The notes: generated by a model not told the origin, from the letters alone. DNA of 64,000 bases from Lachnospiraceae bacterium oral taxon 096 (GCA_018141845.1 CP073340.1:1451001-1515000), one strand, 5' to 3'. Positions 52,365-62,119 are shown, counted from the stretch's first letter. Program-made: numbers and translations.

Positions 52365-53571
52365 GAACTTCAAGATGGCGGTTGCGGCCATTCTGGCCAA
52401 CAAAATGCGTGCATTTTTGACGATGTTAGGTATTATTATTGGCATTGGCTCCGTGATTATTACGACGGCCTTGGGAGACAGTGTGCGAAAGATGTTTTCT
52501 GACATTTATGCGGGAATTGGTGTGACACAGGGAATGCTCCATATCAGCGGGGAGGATTTTCGAGAGTCCGATTTGTTTACCATAGATGACATTGAAAAGT
52601 ATAAGAGCGTATTTGGAAAGGATCTTGTCTATATTGATGCCATGGATTCGGCCAATATTGAGTTGAAGACCAATTTAAAGAAGGAGAGCATCTCCCTCAG
52701 TGGAGTGCTTGACAATTTTCTTTCCTTACAGCCACAGATGGAGATGGTGGAGGGAAGATTTCTCAGTACTTCAGATGTGGAAAAGAAGCGCACAGCTTGT
52801 GTGATTGCAGAAAAAGATGCTATGGAGCTCTATGGGACAAATAATGTCGTTGGACGGACATTTCGTGTTAATTTTAATCAGACAATGACAGAATTTCATA
52901 TTGTGGGAGTGTATCGCCTAAATATGAGCCCGATTCAGAAATTATTGATGGGCAATACTTTGAGTGGAACCGTGTATGTGCCATGGAGTCTATTTGATGA
53001 AGAACATAATAGAGGAATGAGTATTCTTCGCTTTTTTGCAAATCCAAAGATGACCAATGAACAATTGGGAGAATTTAATCGAAGTTTTAAATCCTATGTC
53101 AGCAAGACAAAGAAAAGAAGTGAAGGGGAGACTCAGCTTGAATCTGCACAGGAATCTATGACACAGGCCGATGGAGTTTTGAGAGGACTTTCTATTGTTC
53201 TTGGTTCCATTGCAGCCATTTCTTTACTTGTCGGTGGTATCGGTATTATGAATATTATGCTGGTATCGGTGACGGAAAGAACAAGAGAAATCGGAACAAG
53301 AAAGGCATTGGGTGCAACCACAAAAGATATTTTGACCCAATTTTTAATTGAGTCTGCGGTGCTTTCTATGGTTGGTGGAATGCTTGGCGTTCTCTTTGCT
53401 GTCAGTGTCGTTTCCACTGCAGGTGCAATATTAAAGATGAGTGTGGTCATTAGCATTCCAAGTATTGTGATTGCAGTTGGGTTTTCTGCACTAGTGGGTG
53501 TGTTTTTTGGTATTTTTCCTGCAAGGAAGGCAGCAAAAAAAGATCCTATTGAAGCATTGCGTTACGAGTAA
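52354..53571 (+). CDS. ABC exporter permease (MacB type)
   Basis: A 405-residue permease: the N-terminal ANKMRAFLTMLGIIIGIGSVIITTALG helix, an extracytoplasmic MacB core domain, and three C-terminal helices with SVTERTREIGTRKALGAT and ending ARKAAKKDPIEALRYE. The start is GTG 52354, after AAGGAGGAGG (52337-52345), and overlaps the ATPase gene. It pairs with the ATPase and MacA-like adaptor upstream. Length and features match the family. Confidence 0.93.
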   Translation: MLVENFKMAVAAILANKMRAFLTMLGIIIGIGSVIITTALGDSVRKMFSDIYAGIGVTQGMLHISGEDFRESDLFTIDDIEKYKSVFGKDLVYIDAMDSANIELKTNLKKESISLSGVLDNFLSLQPQMEMVEGRFLSTSDVEKKRTACVIAEKDAMELYGTNNVVGRTFRVNFNQTMTEFHIVGVYRLNMSPIQKLLMGNTLSGTVYVPWSLFDEEHNRGMSILRFFANPKMTNEQLGEFNRSFKSYVSKTKKRSEGETQLESAQESMTQADGVLRGLSIVLGSIAAISLLVGGIGIMNIMLVSVTERTREIGTRKALGATTKDILTQFLIESAVLSMVGGMLGVLFAVSVVSTAGAILKMSVVISIPSIVIAVGFSALVGVFFGIFPARKAAKKDPIEALRYE

Positions 53572-53614
53572 GCAAGTGACAAGGAGGTGGATTGACTACC
53601 TCCTTTTTGCTTGC
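53572..53614 (+). terminator. Terminator after the MacAB-like operon
   Basis: AAGGAGGT pairs with ACCTCCTT around GGATTGACT, followed by TTTTT; outer arms GCAAG and CTTGC extend the stem. It ends the nuclease-exporter unit. Confidence 0.88.
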
Positions 53615-53729
53615 AATTTTTTTGATTTTGTAGTAGTCTAAATATGTATAAATTCTTGTACAATCTTGGCATTTCGCCAGATATTTTCAATGTTAAGTAA
53701 AAATTGGATATTTGATAGGTGGTGAGGCT

Positions 53730-55274
53730 ATGGTCAGTAAGGCGTATGGCGTTGGTATTTATGGCGTTGAGGGTATGCTCGTTTGTTGTGAGACAGATGT
53801 TTCCAATGGGCTTCCAGGAATTTCCATCATTGGTTATCTTTCAAGTCAAGTTCGGGAAGCAACCGAGCGTGTTCGCTCGGCCATAAAGAATGCGGGGGTT
53901 TGTGTAAAGCCAAAAAAAGTGGTCATTAATTTAAGTCCTGCTGATATAAAAAAAGAGGGCAGTGGTTTTGATTTGACCATTGCGGTGGCGATGTTGCTTG
54001 CCTATGGGGCAATGAAATCCACAAAGACAAAAGAGGCAATCTTTGTAGGAGAATTATCGCTTTCTGGAGAAATTTTGCCAGTGCATGGGGCACTTGTGAT
54101 TGCAGAGACAGCAAAAAAGCATGGGTTTACCCGCTTATTTTTGCCAGTGCAAAATGCAAAGGAAGCCGCAGTGATGGAGGGAATTTCTTGTATTGCTGTG
54201 TCAAATTTAAAGGAATTAATTCAAATATGTAATGATCAAGTTTCAGAAGATGATTTTTTGGCTGAAGTAAAGGAAGAGGAAGAAGTTGTGGATGGGGAGG
54301 TCGATTTTTCAGACATTTTGGGGCAGGAGTTTGCCAAGCAGGCAACGATGATTGCCGTTGCAGGACATCACAATATTCTCTATATAGGAGCAGCAGGCAG
54401 GGGAAAGACAATGCTGGCTATGGCCATCCCTAAAATTATGCCTTTGATGAGCAAAGAGGAGCGACTTGAAATTTCTAAAATTCAATCAATTTGTGGTCTA
54501 CTGCCAAAAGATTGTGCACTGGTAAAAGCAAGACCATTTCGAGCACCACATCATACGATATCGGCAAGTGCTCTTTGTGGTGGAGGACAAAGACCAAGAC
54601 CAGGAGAGATTACGATGGCATCAGGAGGTGTCTTATTTTTAGATGAATTTGCAGAATTTCGACCGAATGTATTGGATGGACTTCGCCAGCCCTTAGAAGA
54701 AAAATGCATTCGCATTACAAGGTTGGGTGGAAGTTATACTTTTCCAGCAGATTTTATGCTCTGTGGAGCAATGAATCCATGTCGATGTGGGTTTTATCCC
54801 GATCGGAGTCGCTGTCATTGTACGCCGGGAGATATTGCTAGATATAGGGGGAGGATTAGTCGTCCCATTGTCGATCGCATGGATATTTGTGTGGAGATCA
54901 ATGCGAGGGAGAGCGTAAAAATGGAAAAGGGAGAAAGTAGTATAAGCATTCGAGAAAAGATTATGCAGGTGGTGGAGATACAGAGAAAAAGATTTGCAAA
55001 GAGCACGATTTTATGGAATGCCCAGATGGATGCCCAAATGATACTTCGCTATTGCCAATTGCTTCCAGAAGATGAACAATTTTTGCAGGAAATTTATGTG
55101 CAAAAGGGGATGAGTGTTCGTTCCTTACAAAAAGTAAAAAAGGTGGCAAGGACGATTGCAGATTTTTCCAATAGCGAGCAGATTTTAAGACCTCATTTGG
55201 CACAGGCCTTGAGTTTTCGTGTGATGGAAGAAAAATATTGGGGAGGTGAAAGCAATGCAAGTACAAGACATTAG
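53730..55274 (+). CDS. comM: YifB/ComM-family AAA+ ATPase (Mg-chelatase-like)
   Basis: A 514-residue protein: an N-terminal ChlI-like domain (GIYGVEGMLVCCETDVSNGLPGISIIGY), an AAA+ core with Walker A GAAGRGKTM, Walker B VLFLDEFAEF and the FRAPHHTISASALCGGG loop, and a C-terminal Mg-chelatase domain containing CGAMNPCRCGFYPD and SRPIVDRMDICVE. In other bacteria ComM is a helicase aiding branch migration in natural transformation. ATG at 53730 has a GGTGAGG site. It overlaps dprA, another transformation gene, by 20 bases, as is usual in Clostridia. Confidence 0.92.
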   Translation: MVSKAYGVGIYGVEGMLVCCETDVSNGLPGISIIGYLSSQVREATERVRSAIKNAGVCVKPKKVVINLSPADIKKEGSGFDLTIAVAMLLAYGAMKSTKTKEAIFVGELSLSGEILPVHGALVIAETAKKHGFTRLFLPVQNAKEAAVMEGISCIAVSNLKELIQICNDQVSEDDFLAEVKEEEEVVDGEVDFSDILGQEFAKQATMIAVAGHHNILYIGAAGRGKTMLAMAIPKIMPLMSKEERLEISKIQSICGLLPKDCALVKARPFRAPHHTISASALCGGGQRPRPGEITMASGGVLFLDEFAEFRPNVLDGLRQPLEEKCIRITRLGGSYTFPADFMLCGAMNPCRCGFYPDRSRCHCTPGDIARYRGRISRPIVDRMDICVEINARESVKMEKGESSISIREKIMQVVEIQRKRFAKSTILWNAQMDAQMILRYCQLLPEDEQFLQEIYVQKGMSVRSLQKVKKVARTIADFSNSEQILRPHLAQALSFRVMEEKYWGGESNASTRH

Positions 55275-56361
55275 CGATCAGAAGATGCTATTTTTTCTCT
55301 CTGAAATTTCAGGGTTTGGGGCAGCAAGTATTCAAAGGCTTTATGAAAAAATTAAGCCACTGTCTCGCTTATTGCATATAGAAGAAAAAGAACTGTTGGA
55401 ATTTGAAATTTTGCGAAGGGATCAAATTCATGCACTATTGCTGGAGCAAAAAAATTGGCTTGAGATAGAGGAACGCTATCAAGAATTGACAGAGAGAAAA
55501 ATTGCATTTGTGACACCACTTGAGCCAAATTATCCCGATAAATTGCGACAAATTCATCATCCGCCAATGGGATTATATGTGCGAGGGCAGTTGCCAAAAG
55601 AGGAAAAAAAGAGTGTGGCCATTGTGGGGAGTCGAGATGCCAGCGAATATGGAATTTCTATGGCTAGAGAGTATGCCAAGGTATTGGCAGAAAATGGCGT
55701 ACAAATCATTAGTGGTCTAGCTCATGGTGTGGATGCGGCTGCTCATGCGGGGGCCATTCGTTTTGGGCTCAGTTTTGGTGTTCTTGGATGTGGAATCAAT
55801 ATTGCCTATCCAAAGGAAAACTACACACTCTATGAAAAAATGGCAAAAGATGGCGGAGGAATCATGAGCGAGTATCCACTTGGCACTTCGCCACTGGGGA
55901 AAAATTTTCCCATTCGAAACCGAATTATTTCGGGGCTTTCGGACATTGTTTTGGTGATAGAAGCCAGAGAACGATCGGGATCTTTGATTACGGTAGAGCA
56001 TGCTCTAGAGCAGGGAAAGGAAGTTTTTGCCCTTCCAGGAAGAGTGAGTGATCCGATGAGTAAGGGATGCAATGCCTTGATTTTTCAGGGAGCAAGCATT
56101 GCCACTAGTCCAGAGGTGATGATGGAGAGCTTAGGAATATTGCGGGATAAGAAGCTTCAGGTACAGGGTAATTTACAAGATTTGCTTGCAACAAATGAAA
56201 AAAGGGTGTATAGTTGCCTCGATTTACAATCTAAATTTTTGGAAGATATTGCCACAGAAGTGAATATGGATTTTGGGGAGTTGACAGCGATTTTACTTGA
56301 GCTGGAGTTAAAGGGACTTGTGCGGCAAGTATCGAGCCATTACTATGCAAAAAATAATTAA
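55255..56361 (+). CDS. dprA: DNA-processing protein DprA
   Basis: A 368-residue protein that loads RecA on incoming single-stranded DNA. The Rossmann domain has VAIVGSRDASEYG, IISGLAHGVDAAAH, GVLGCGINIAYP and NRIISGLSDIVLVIEARERSGSLIT. It has an N-terminal SAM-like segment (LSEISGFGAASIQRLY) and a C-terminal winged-helix part (VNMDFGELTAILLELELKGLV). ATG at 55255 has GGAGG eight bases ahead. It lies between comM and topA, a conserved order in Firmicutes. Confidence 0.95.
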   Translation: MQVQDISDQKMLFFLSEISGFGAASIQRLYEKIKPLSRLLHIEEKELLEFEILRRDQIHALLLEQKNWLEIEERYQELTERKIAFVTPLEPNYPDKLRQIHHPPMGLYVRGQLPKEEKKSVAIVGSRDASEYGISMAREYAKVLAENGVQIISGLAHGVDAAAHAGAIRFGLSFGVLGCGINIAYPKENYTLYEKMAKDGGGIMSEYPLGTSPLGKNFPIRNRIISGLSDIVLVIEARERSGSLITVEHALEQGKEVFALPGRVSDPMSKGCNALIFQGASIATSPEVMMESLGILRDKKLQVQGNLQDLLATNEKRVYSCLDLQSKFLEDIATEVNMDFGELTAILLELELKGLVRQVSSHYYAKNN

Positions 56362-56372
56362 AGGAGAAGAAC

Positions 56373-58451
56373 ATGGCGAGCAGTCTGGTTATTGTGGAGT
56401 CACCAGCAAAAGTGAAAACAATCAAGAAATATCTAGGTTCTGGTTATGAAGTTGTTGCATCAAATGGTCATGTGCGTGATTTGCCAAAGAGTTCCATGGG
56501 GATTGATATTGAAAATGACTTTGAACCAAAGTATATTACGATTCGTGGAAAGGGAGAGATTTTGGCCAACTTGCGAAAGGCGGCAAAAAAAGCAGATAAG
56601 ATTTATCTAGCTACTGACCCTGACCGAGAGGGCGAGGCGATTAGTTGGCATTTGTCAAAGGCACTGAAACTAGACGAGAGCGGAAAAAAAATCTATCGCA
56701 TTAGTTTTAATGAAATTACAAAAAATGCGATTAAAGAGGCCATCAAACATCCAAGGGCATTGGATATGAATCTTGTAGATGCACAGCAGGCTAGGCGTGT
56801 ACTTGATCGAATGGTGGGCTATATGATTAGCCCTTTGTTGTGGCAAAAAGTAAAGCGTGGACTTTCAGCAGGACGAGTACAATCTGTGGTTCTTCGAATG
56901 ATTTGTGATCGAGAGGCAGAAATTGATGCCTTTATTCCTAAGGAATATTGGACGATTGAGGGAACGTTTACTTCAAATGTCAGCAAAAAAATTTTGGATG
57001 CTAAATTCTATGGCAAAAAGAGTAAGATGGAGATTGCCAGCAGAAAAGAGTGTGATGCTATTTTAGCTGCATTAGAAAATGTGGACTATGTTGTGGATGA
57101 GGTCAATGAGGGACAAAGAATAAAGAAGTCTCCATTGCCATTTACGACTTCGACTTTACAACAAGAGGCGAGTAAGACATTAAACTTTTCAACACAAAAG
57201 ACAATGCGCATCGCACAGCAACTTTATGAGGGTGTAGAGATTGAGGGAAAGGGAACGATTGCCCTCATCACTTACTTGCGTACAGATTCGACAAGAGTAG
57301 CTGAAGAGGCTGATGAAAGTGCCAGAAAATTTGTCACAGAAACCTATGGTGCAGAATATGTTATGGATGCTCCGAAAAAGAAGGAGGAGAAGACAAAGAT
57401 TCAAGATGCCCATGAGGCAATTCGACCAACCGATATCACACTCACACCAGTCAAAGTAAAGGACAGCCTTTCGAGAGAGCATTTTCGGCTGTATCAATTG
57501 ATTTGGAAGCGCTTTACAGCCAGCCGAATGAAGCCAGCGATTTATAAGACAACTTCTGTCAAAGTAAAGGCGGGGGAGTACTTCTTTACAATGGCAGGTT
57601 CCAGTGTCAGCTTTGATGGGTTTATGGGCGTATATAGCTCGGACGAAGAAAAAGAGGGTTCCGATACGGTTATTTCCAAGTTAAAAAAGGGGGATATTCT
57701 CGCCAAAAAAGATTTGATCGAGACGCAACATTTTACTCAACCACCAGCACATTATACTGAGGCCAGTTTAGTCAAGGCTCTTGAGGAACAAGGAATTGGA
57801 CGTCCTTCGACCTATGCACCGACCATTACTACGATTTTGGCTAGGCGCTATATTGTCAAGGAACAAAAAAATCTCTATGTGACAGAGATTGGTCAAGTGG
57901 TCAATTCGATGATGGAGAGTCATTTTGCCACCATTGTTGACAAGGATTTTACAGCGAATTTGGAAATGCTTCTTGACTCTATTGGAGAGGGAAAGATGCC
58001 TTGGAAGCGAGTGATTGAAAATTTTTATCCTGACCTTGAGGAATCTGTAGAGGTGGCAGAAAAGGAACTGGAGTCCGTGACTATTCGAGATGAAGAGACG
58101 GATGTGATTTGTGAAAATTGTGGAAGAAATATGGTCATTAAATATGGACCGCATGGAAAGTTTTTAGCTTGTCCAGGATTTCCAGAGTGCAAAAATACAA
58201 AGCCATATTTAGAAAAAATTGGTGTGACCTGCCCAGAGTGTGGGGGAGAAGTCTGTATAAAAAAGACGAAAAAGGGAAGAATTTACTATGGTTGTGAAAA
58301 TAACCCAACTTGTGAGTTTATGTCTTGGAATCGTCCGACAAATAAGAAGTGCCCAGAATGCGGAAAATATATGGTGATTAAGGGCAATAAATACCTTTGT
58401 TCCGATCAAGAATGTGGCTATATGGAAACAATTCCGAAAGAAGAAAAATAA
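56373..58451 (+). CDS. topA: DNA topoisomerase I
   Basis: A 692-residue type IA topoisomerase that relaxes negative supercoils. The N-terminal TOPRIM domain has VIVESPAKVKTIKKYL and ATDPDREGEAISWHL, and the catalytic Tyr301 lies in ITYLRTDSTRV. Three zinc-ribbon units follow near the end (CENCGR ... C-x5-C; CPECGG ... C-x5-C; CPECGK ... C-x4-C). Length is normal. It starts 11 bases after dprA. Confidence 0.97.
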   Translation: MASSLVIVESPAKVKTIKKYLGSGYEVVASNGHVRDLPKSSMGIDIENDFEPKYITIRGKGEILANLRKAAKKADKIYLATDPDREGEAISWHLSKALKLDESGKKIYRISFNEITKNAIKEAIKHPRALDMNLVDAQQARRVLDRMVGYMISPLLWQKVKRGLSAGRVQSVVLRMICDREAEIDAFIPKEYWTIEGTFTSNVSKKILDAKFYGKKSKMEIASRKECDAILAALENVDYVVDEVNEGQRIKKSPLPFTTSTLQQEASKTLNFSTQKTMRIAQQLYEGVEIEGKGTIALITYLRTDSTRVAEEADESARKFVTETYGAEYVMDAPKKKEEKTKIQDAHEAIRPTDITLTPVKVKDSLSREHFRLYQLIWKRFTASRMKPAIYKTTSVKVKAGEYFFTMAGSSVSFDGFMGVYSSDEEKEGSDTVISKLKKGDILAKKDLIETQHFTQPPAHYTEASLVKALEEQGIGRPSTYAPTITTILARRYIVKEQKNLYVTEIGQVVNSMMESHFATIVDKDFTANLEMLLDSIGEGKMPWKRVIENFYPDLEESVEVAEKELESVTIRDEETDVICENCGRNMVIKYGPHGKFLACPGFPECKNTKPYLEKIGVTCPECGGEVCIKKTKKGRIYYGCENNPTCEFMSWNRPTNKKCPECGKYMVIKGNKYLCSDQECGYMETIPKEEK

Positions 58452-58536
58452 CACACAATTATTGCGTATTTATTAGAATTGTGCTAATATTTACTTATCT
58501 AAAGTGCTGGAGTATTTCGATAAGGAGGCTTTTGGG

Positions 58537-59328
58537 ATGAGTGTAGAACTATTGGATAAGACGAGAAAGATTAATCAGCTTTTGCATAATAATCATTCGC
58601 ATAAAGTAGTATTCAATGACTTTTGTGTCGTATTGAGTGGCATCTTAAAGTCAAATATTCTTGTGATTAGCAAAAAGGGGAAGGTTTTAGGTATTGGTGA
58701 CGATCCAGATACAGAGGATATTCAAGAGATGTTGACCAATCAAGTGGGAGGTTTTGTGGACAGAGCACTCAATGAGCGCTTGCTCTCGATATTGTCGACA
58801 AAGGAGAATGTAAATCTAGTCACCTTGGGTTTTGACCGAGAAAATTGTCAGAAGTATCAAGCAATTATTACGCCAATTGACATTGGTGGGGAGAGATTGG
58901 GCACACTATTTATCTATAAGTGTGGCGATCCATTTGATATTGATGATATTATATTGAGCGAGTATGGCACAACCGTAGTGGGGCTAGAGATGATGCGCAG
59001 TGTCAATGAGGAGAATGCAGAGGAAAATCGAAAAGTACAGATTGTAAAATCGGCAATCTCCACACTTAGTTTTTCGGAGTTATCTGCAATTACACATATT
59101 TTTGATGAATTAGAAGGCAATGAGGGCATTTTAGTGGCCAGTAAGATTGCTGACCGTGTGGGCATCACAAGAAGTGTCATTGTCAATGCATTGAGAAAGT
59201 TTGAGAGTGCAGGGGTGATTGAAAGTAGATCTTCGGGAATGAAGGGAACCTATATTAAGGTGCTCAATGATGTTGTCTTTGATGAACTAAAGAGAGTAAA
59301 GAGTGCACAACAATACGATAATCATTAG
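58537..59328 (+). CDS. codY: GTP-sensing transcriptional regulator CodY
   Basis: A 263-residue global regulator. The N-terminal GAF domain binds branched-chain amino acids (NDFCVVLSGILKSNILVISKKGKVLG, then SILSTKENVNLVTLGFD), and the C-terminal winged helix-turn-helix is VASKIADRVGITRSVIVNALRKFESAGVIESRSSGMKGTY. It represses nutrient-acquisition genes when GTP and isoleucine are high. ATG at 58537 follows AAGGAGG. In many Firmicutes several genes (xerC, hslVU) separate topA and codY; here they are adjacent. It could control the nitrogen genes of this window, which is only inference. Confidence 0.96.
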   Translation: MSVELLDKTRKINQLLHNNHSHKVVFNDFCVVLSGILKSNILVISKKGKVLGIGDDPDTEDIQEMLTNQVGGFVDRALNERLLSILSTKENVNLVTLGFDRENCQKYQAIITPIDIGGERLGTLFIYKCGDPFDIDDIILSEYGTTVVGLEMMRSVNEENAEENRKVQIVKSAISTLSFSELSAITHIFDELEGNEGILVASKIADRVGITRSVIVNALRKFESAGVIESRSSGMKGTYIKVLNDVVFDELKRVKSAQQYDNH

Positions 59329-59336
59329 GATTTTTC

Positions 59337-59443
59337 TTGATTTTTAGGAAAGAATATGATATCATCGAATAGCTAATTTAGAAAGCACGTCTGTGCAAGG
59401 GTAGGAGCGGTGCCCAAAGGGTACTCCGTGCAGCGCATAGACG
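59337..59443 (+). promoter_or_regulatory. rpsB promoter and structured leader (candidate S2 leader)
   Basis: TTGATT (59337-59342), 17 bases and TATCAT (59360-59365) form the promoter. The leader folds into one compact stem: CGTCTGTGC (59388-59396) with GCGCATAGACG (59433-59443), enclosing GGAG/CTCC (59404-59407/59424-59427) and TGCCC-AAA-GGGTA (59411-59423). No T tract follows, so it is not a terminator. Autoregulation by protein S2 is the obvious hypothesis. Confidence 0.7.
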
Positions 59444-59470
59444 GAAGAGAAAAACCAAAGGAGAAAAACA

Positions 59471-60214
59471 ATGAGCGTAATTTCAATGAAGCAATTACTC
59501 GAGGCAGGTGTTCATTTTGGACATCAGACAAGAAGATGGAACCCTAAGATGGCTCCATACATCTACACAGAAAGAAATGGTATCCACATTATCGATCTTC
59601 AAAAGAGTGTCGGTATGGTCGATGCAGCATACAAGGCAATTGCCGATGTAGCTGCTGAGGGCGGCACAATCCTCTTTGTAGGTACAAAGAAGCAGGCACA
59701 GGATACAATTAAGGAAGAGGCTGAGCGCTGTGGAATGTTCTATGTCAATGAGAGATGGCTCGGTGGTATGTTGACAAACTTTAAGACCATTCAGTCAAGA
59801 ATTAAGAGACTTCAAAAGATTGAAGAGATGAGCCAGGATGGAACATTTGACGTTCTTCCTAAGAAGGAAGTCATTGAGATCAAGAAGGAGTGGGATAAGT
59901 TAGAGAAGAACCTCGGCGGTATCAAGAACATGAAGAAGCTTCCAGATGCAATCTTTATTGTTGATCCTAAGAAGGAAAGAATTTGTATCCAAGAGGCACA
60001 CAATCTTGGCATCGAGTTGATCGGTATCTGTGATACAAACTGCGATCCAGAGGAGCTTGACTATTGCATTCCTGGCAATGATGATGCTATCCGCGCAGTG
60101 AAGTTGATCGTGTCAAGAATGGCCGATGCAGTTATCGAGGCAAAGCAGGGCGAGGCAGTTTCAGCAGAAGAGGCTGAGAGTGCAGCAGCTGATGCAGAGA
60201 CAACAGAGGCATAA
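59471..60214 (+). CDS. rpsB: Ribosomal protein uS2
   Basis: A 247-residue 30S protein: [22 protein letters not shown] at the start, [47 protein letters not shown] and [26 protein letters not shown] are diagnostic. The acidic Ala/Glu-rich tail after residue 225 is a variable extension. A GGAG site precedes ATG at 59471. tsf follows, as nearly always in bacteria. Confidence 0.98.
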   Translation: MSVISMKQLLEAGVHFGHQTRRWNPKMAPYIYTERNGIHIIDLQKSVGMVDAAYKAIADVAAEGGTILFVGTKKQAQDTIKEEAERCGMFYVNERWLGGMLTNFKTIQSRIKRLQKIEEMSQDGTFDVLPKKEVIEIKKEWDKLEKNLGGIKNMKKLPDAIFIVDPKKERICIQEAHNLGIELIGICDTNCDPEELDYCIPGNDDAIRAVKLIVSRMADAVIEAKQGEAVSAEEAESAAADAETTEA

Positions 60215-60231
60215 TTTATTATAAGCACAAT

Positions 60232-60253
60232 AGCCCTGTAGTATTACAGGGCT
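60232..60253 (+). terminator. Hairpin between rpsB and tsf (weak terminator or processing site)
   Basis: AGCCCTGTA pairs with TACAGGGCT around GTAT. It is followed by GTATTTATC, a poor T tract, so read-through into tsf is expected. It may set the ratio of the two products. Confidence 0.55.
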
Positions 60254-60287
60254 GTATTTATCATAATTGAGATTGAGGAGGACAAAA

Positions 60288-61229
60288 ATGGCAGCAGTTA
60301 CAGCAGCAATGGTGAAAGAACTTAGAGAAATGACAGGTGCAGGTATGATGGACTGCAAGAAGGCTCTTGCAGCTACAGAGGGAGATATGGACAAGGCAGT
60401 CGATTTCCTTCGTGAGAAGGGACTTGCTGGTGCACAAAAGAAGGCAGGACGTATTGCAGCAGAGGGTATTGTTGCAACCGTTGTTAGTGCAGATGGAAAA
60501 AGTGCAGTTGCTGTTGAGGTGAATGCAGAGACTGATTTCGTGGCAAAGAATGAGAAGTTCCAAAGCTATGTAAATGAGGTTGCAGAGCAGGCCTTGACAA
60601 CAAAGGCAGCAGATATCGATGCATTCCTTGCAGAGCAGTGGGCACTAGATAACTCCTTAACTGTCAATGAGAAGCTTTCTAGCATGATTTCCATCATCGG
60701 TGAGAATATGCATATCCGTCGTTTCCAGCAGGTACATGAGGACAATGGTGTTGTTGTATCTTACATCCATGCTGGCGGAAAGATTGGTGTTTTAGTTGAC
60801 ATCGAAACAGATGTTGTCAACGATGCGATTTTGGAGATGGGCAGAAATATCGCAATGCAGATTGCAGCACTTAAGCCACTCTACACATCAGATAAGGAAG
60901 TAGATGCTGACTATATTGCTAAGGAGGAGGAAATCCTTCGTGCACAGATTGCCAATGATCCTAAGGAGTCTCAAAAGCCTGCAAATGTAATTGAAGGTAT
61001 GATTAAGGGACGTATCAACAAGGAGTTAAAGGAGATCTGTCTTCTTGACCAGGCATATGTAAAGGCAACAGATGGAAAGCAATCCGTTGCAAAGTATGTT
61101 GAGGAAGTTGCAAAGGCAAATAATGCAAAGATTACGATTAAGTCATTTGTTCGTTTTGAGACAGGTGAGGGTATCGAGAAGAAGACTGAAGATTTTGCAG
61201 CAGAAGTTGCAAAGCAGATGGCACAGTAA
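60288..61229 (+). CDS. tsf: Elongation factor Ts
   Basis: A 313-residue nucleotide-exchange factor for EF-Tu. The UBA-like N-terminus MVKELREMTGAGMMDCKKALAATEGDMDKAVDFLREKGL and the core EVNAETDFVAKNEKF are characteristic. ATG at 60288 follows GAGGAGG; the reading frame extends further upstream without a ribosome site. Length is normal. A terminator follows. Confidence 0.98.
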   Translation: MAAVTAAMVKELREMTGAGMMDCKKALAATEGDMDKAVDFLREKGLAGAQKKAGRIAAEGIVATVVSADGKSAVAVEVNAETDFVAKNEKFQSYVNEVAEQALTTKAADIDAFLAEQWALDNSLTVNEKLSSMISIIGENMHIRRFQQVHEDNGVVVSYIHAGGKIGVLVDIETDVVNDAILEMGRNIAMQIAALKPLYTSDKEVDADYIAKEEEILRAQIANDPKESQKPANVIEGMIKGRINKELKEICLLDQAYVKATDGKQSVAKYVEEVAKANNAKITIKSFVRFETGEGIEKKTEDFAAEVAKQMAQ

Positions 61230-61241
61230 TAGTTTGAGGGA

Positions 61242-61275
61242 GGACCACCGACTGCAGTCGTGTGGTCTTTTTTCT
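61242..61275 (+). terminator. Terminator after tsf
   Basis: GACCAC-CGACTGCAGTCG-TGTGGTC folds into a long hairpin followed by TTTTTT. It ends the rpsB-tsf unit. Confidence 0.88.
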
Positions 61276-61306
61276 TAGATAAAGAGTGATTGAGGGAGTG
61301 AATAAT

Positions 61307-62107
61307 ATGAGAATAGGGCAGATTGTAGCAATTACTGCGGCAATTGTATGGGGGGCATCCTTTTCGGCCATGGCAGATCAAAATACCGTCAGAGCCATTG
61401 CCACTGATCTCTATGCAAATGAAAATGATACCACAATTCGGCAATTGGGTATTGATTCGATGGTGGCGAGTGTGACAAAGGCTAATCCTGGCGAGTGGTT
61501 TACAAAAGTTGGAGAGTATGCACCGGATGCGAAGTTATTGATGAGTAGCAATGCTGTAGCCTCAACCTATCCTTATGCTTTTGCAAAGCGTGGGGACAAG
61601 GTGTTTGTGGCACTGGCCAATGCCAATACAGAAGAAAATATTGCTCAAAATGAGCAATACATCCATACCCTCTACAATGTCGCAAAGAAAATAAAGACCA
61701 AGACAGCAAATATGGATGAGTTTTCAAAGGCAAAGTATATTGCAGACTATATTTGTACGCATTCGTCCTATGACTATACGCACAGCAATTATGGGGCGGC
61801 GCCAATGTTAGCTACAGGAAAGGGAACTTGTCAGTCCTATGCGGCGTTGTTTTATATTTTGGGACGCTATTGTGGATTGCAGACCAATGTCGTGGCTGGG
61901 CAATTTAAGACAGGCAGCGTGACAACGAATCATACATGGAATGAGATCAACATTCAGGGAAAATGGATGTTTGTCGATTTGACCTCCTTTGATACCAAGC
62001 AAGATGCCCAGTACCTATTTCAGCCAATCGAGAAGGAAAGTCAAATCTACACTCAATATACAGGAAATTATGATCAGGTATTTGAGGTGTTTAAGAAAAA
62101 CCAATAG
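61307..62107 (+). CDS. Secreted transglutaminase-like protein
   Basis: A 266-residue exported protein. A signal peptide (IGQIVAITAAIVWGASFSAMA) is followed by about 120 residues of unclassified sequence and a transglutaminase-like domain with the expected Cys-His-Asp set: GKGTCQSYAALFYILGRYCG (Cys), NHTWNEI (His) and FVDLTSFD (Asp). Such domains act as proteases or cross-linkers of wall proteins. The start ATG 61307 is chosen for the GAGGGAG site at 61292-61298. The following small Dabb gene begins within a dozen bases. Function is not known. Confidence 0.85.
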   Translation: MRIGQIVAITAAIVWGASFSAMADQNTVRAIATDLYANENDTTIRQLGIDSMVASVTKANPGEWFTKVGEYAPDAKLLMSSNAVASTYPYAFAKRGDKVFVALANANTEENIAQNEQYIHTLYNVAKKIKTKTANMDEFSKAKYIADYICTHSSYDYTHSNYGAAPMLATGKGTCQSYAALFYILGRYCGLQTNVVAGQFKTGSVTTNHTWNEINIQGKWMFVDLTSFDTKQDAQYLFQPIEKESQIYTQYTGNYDQVFEVFKKNQ

Positions 62108-62119
62108 GAGATGGAGAAG

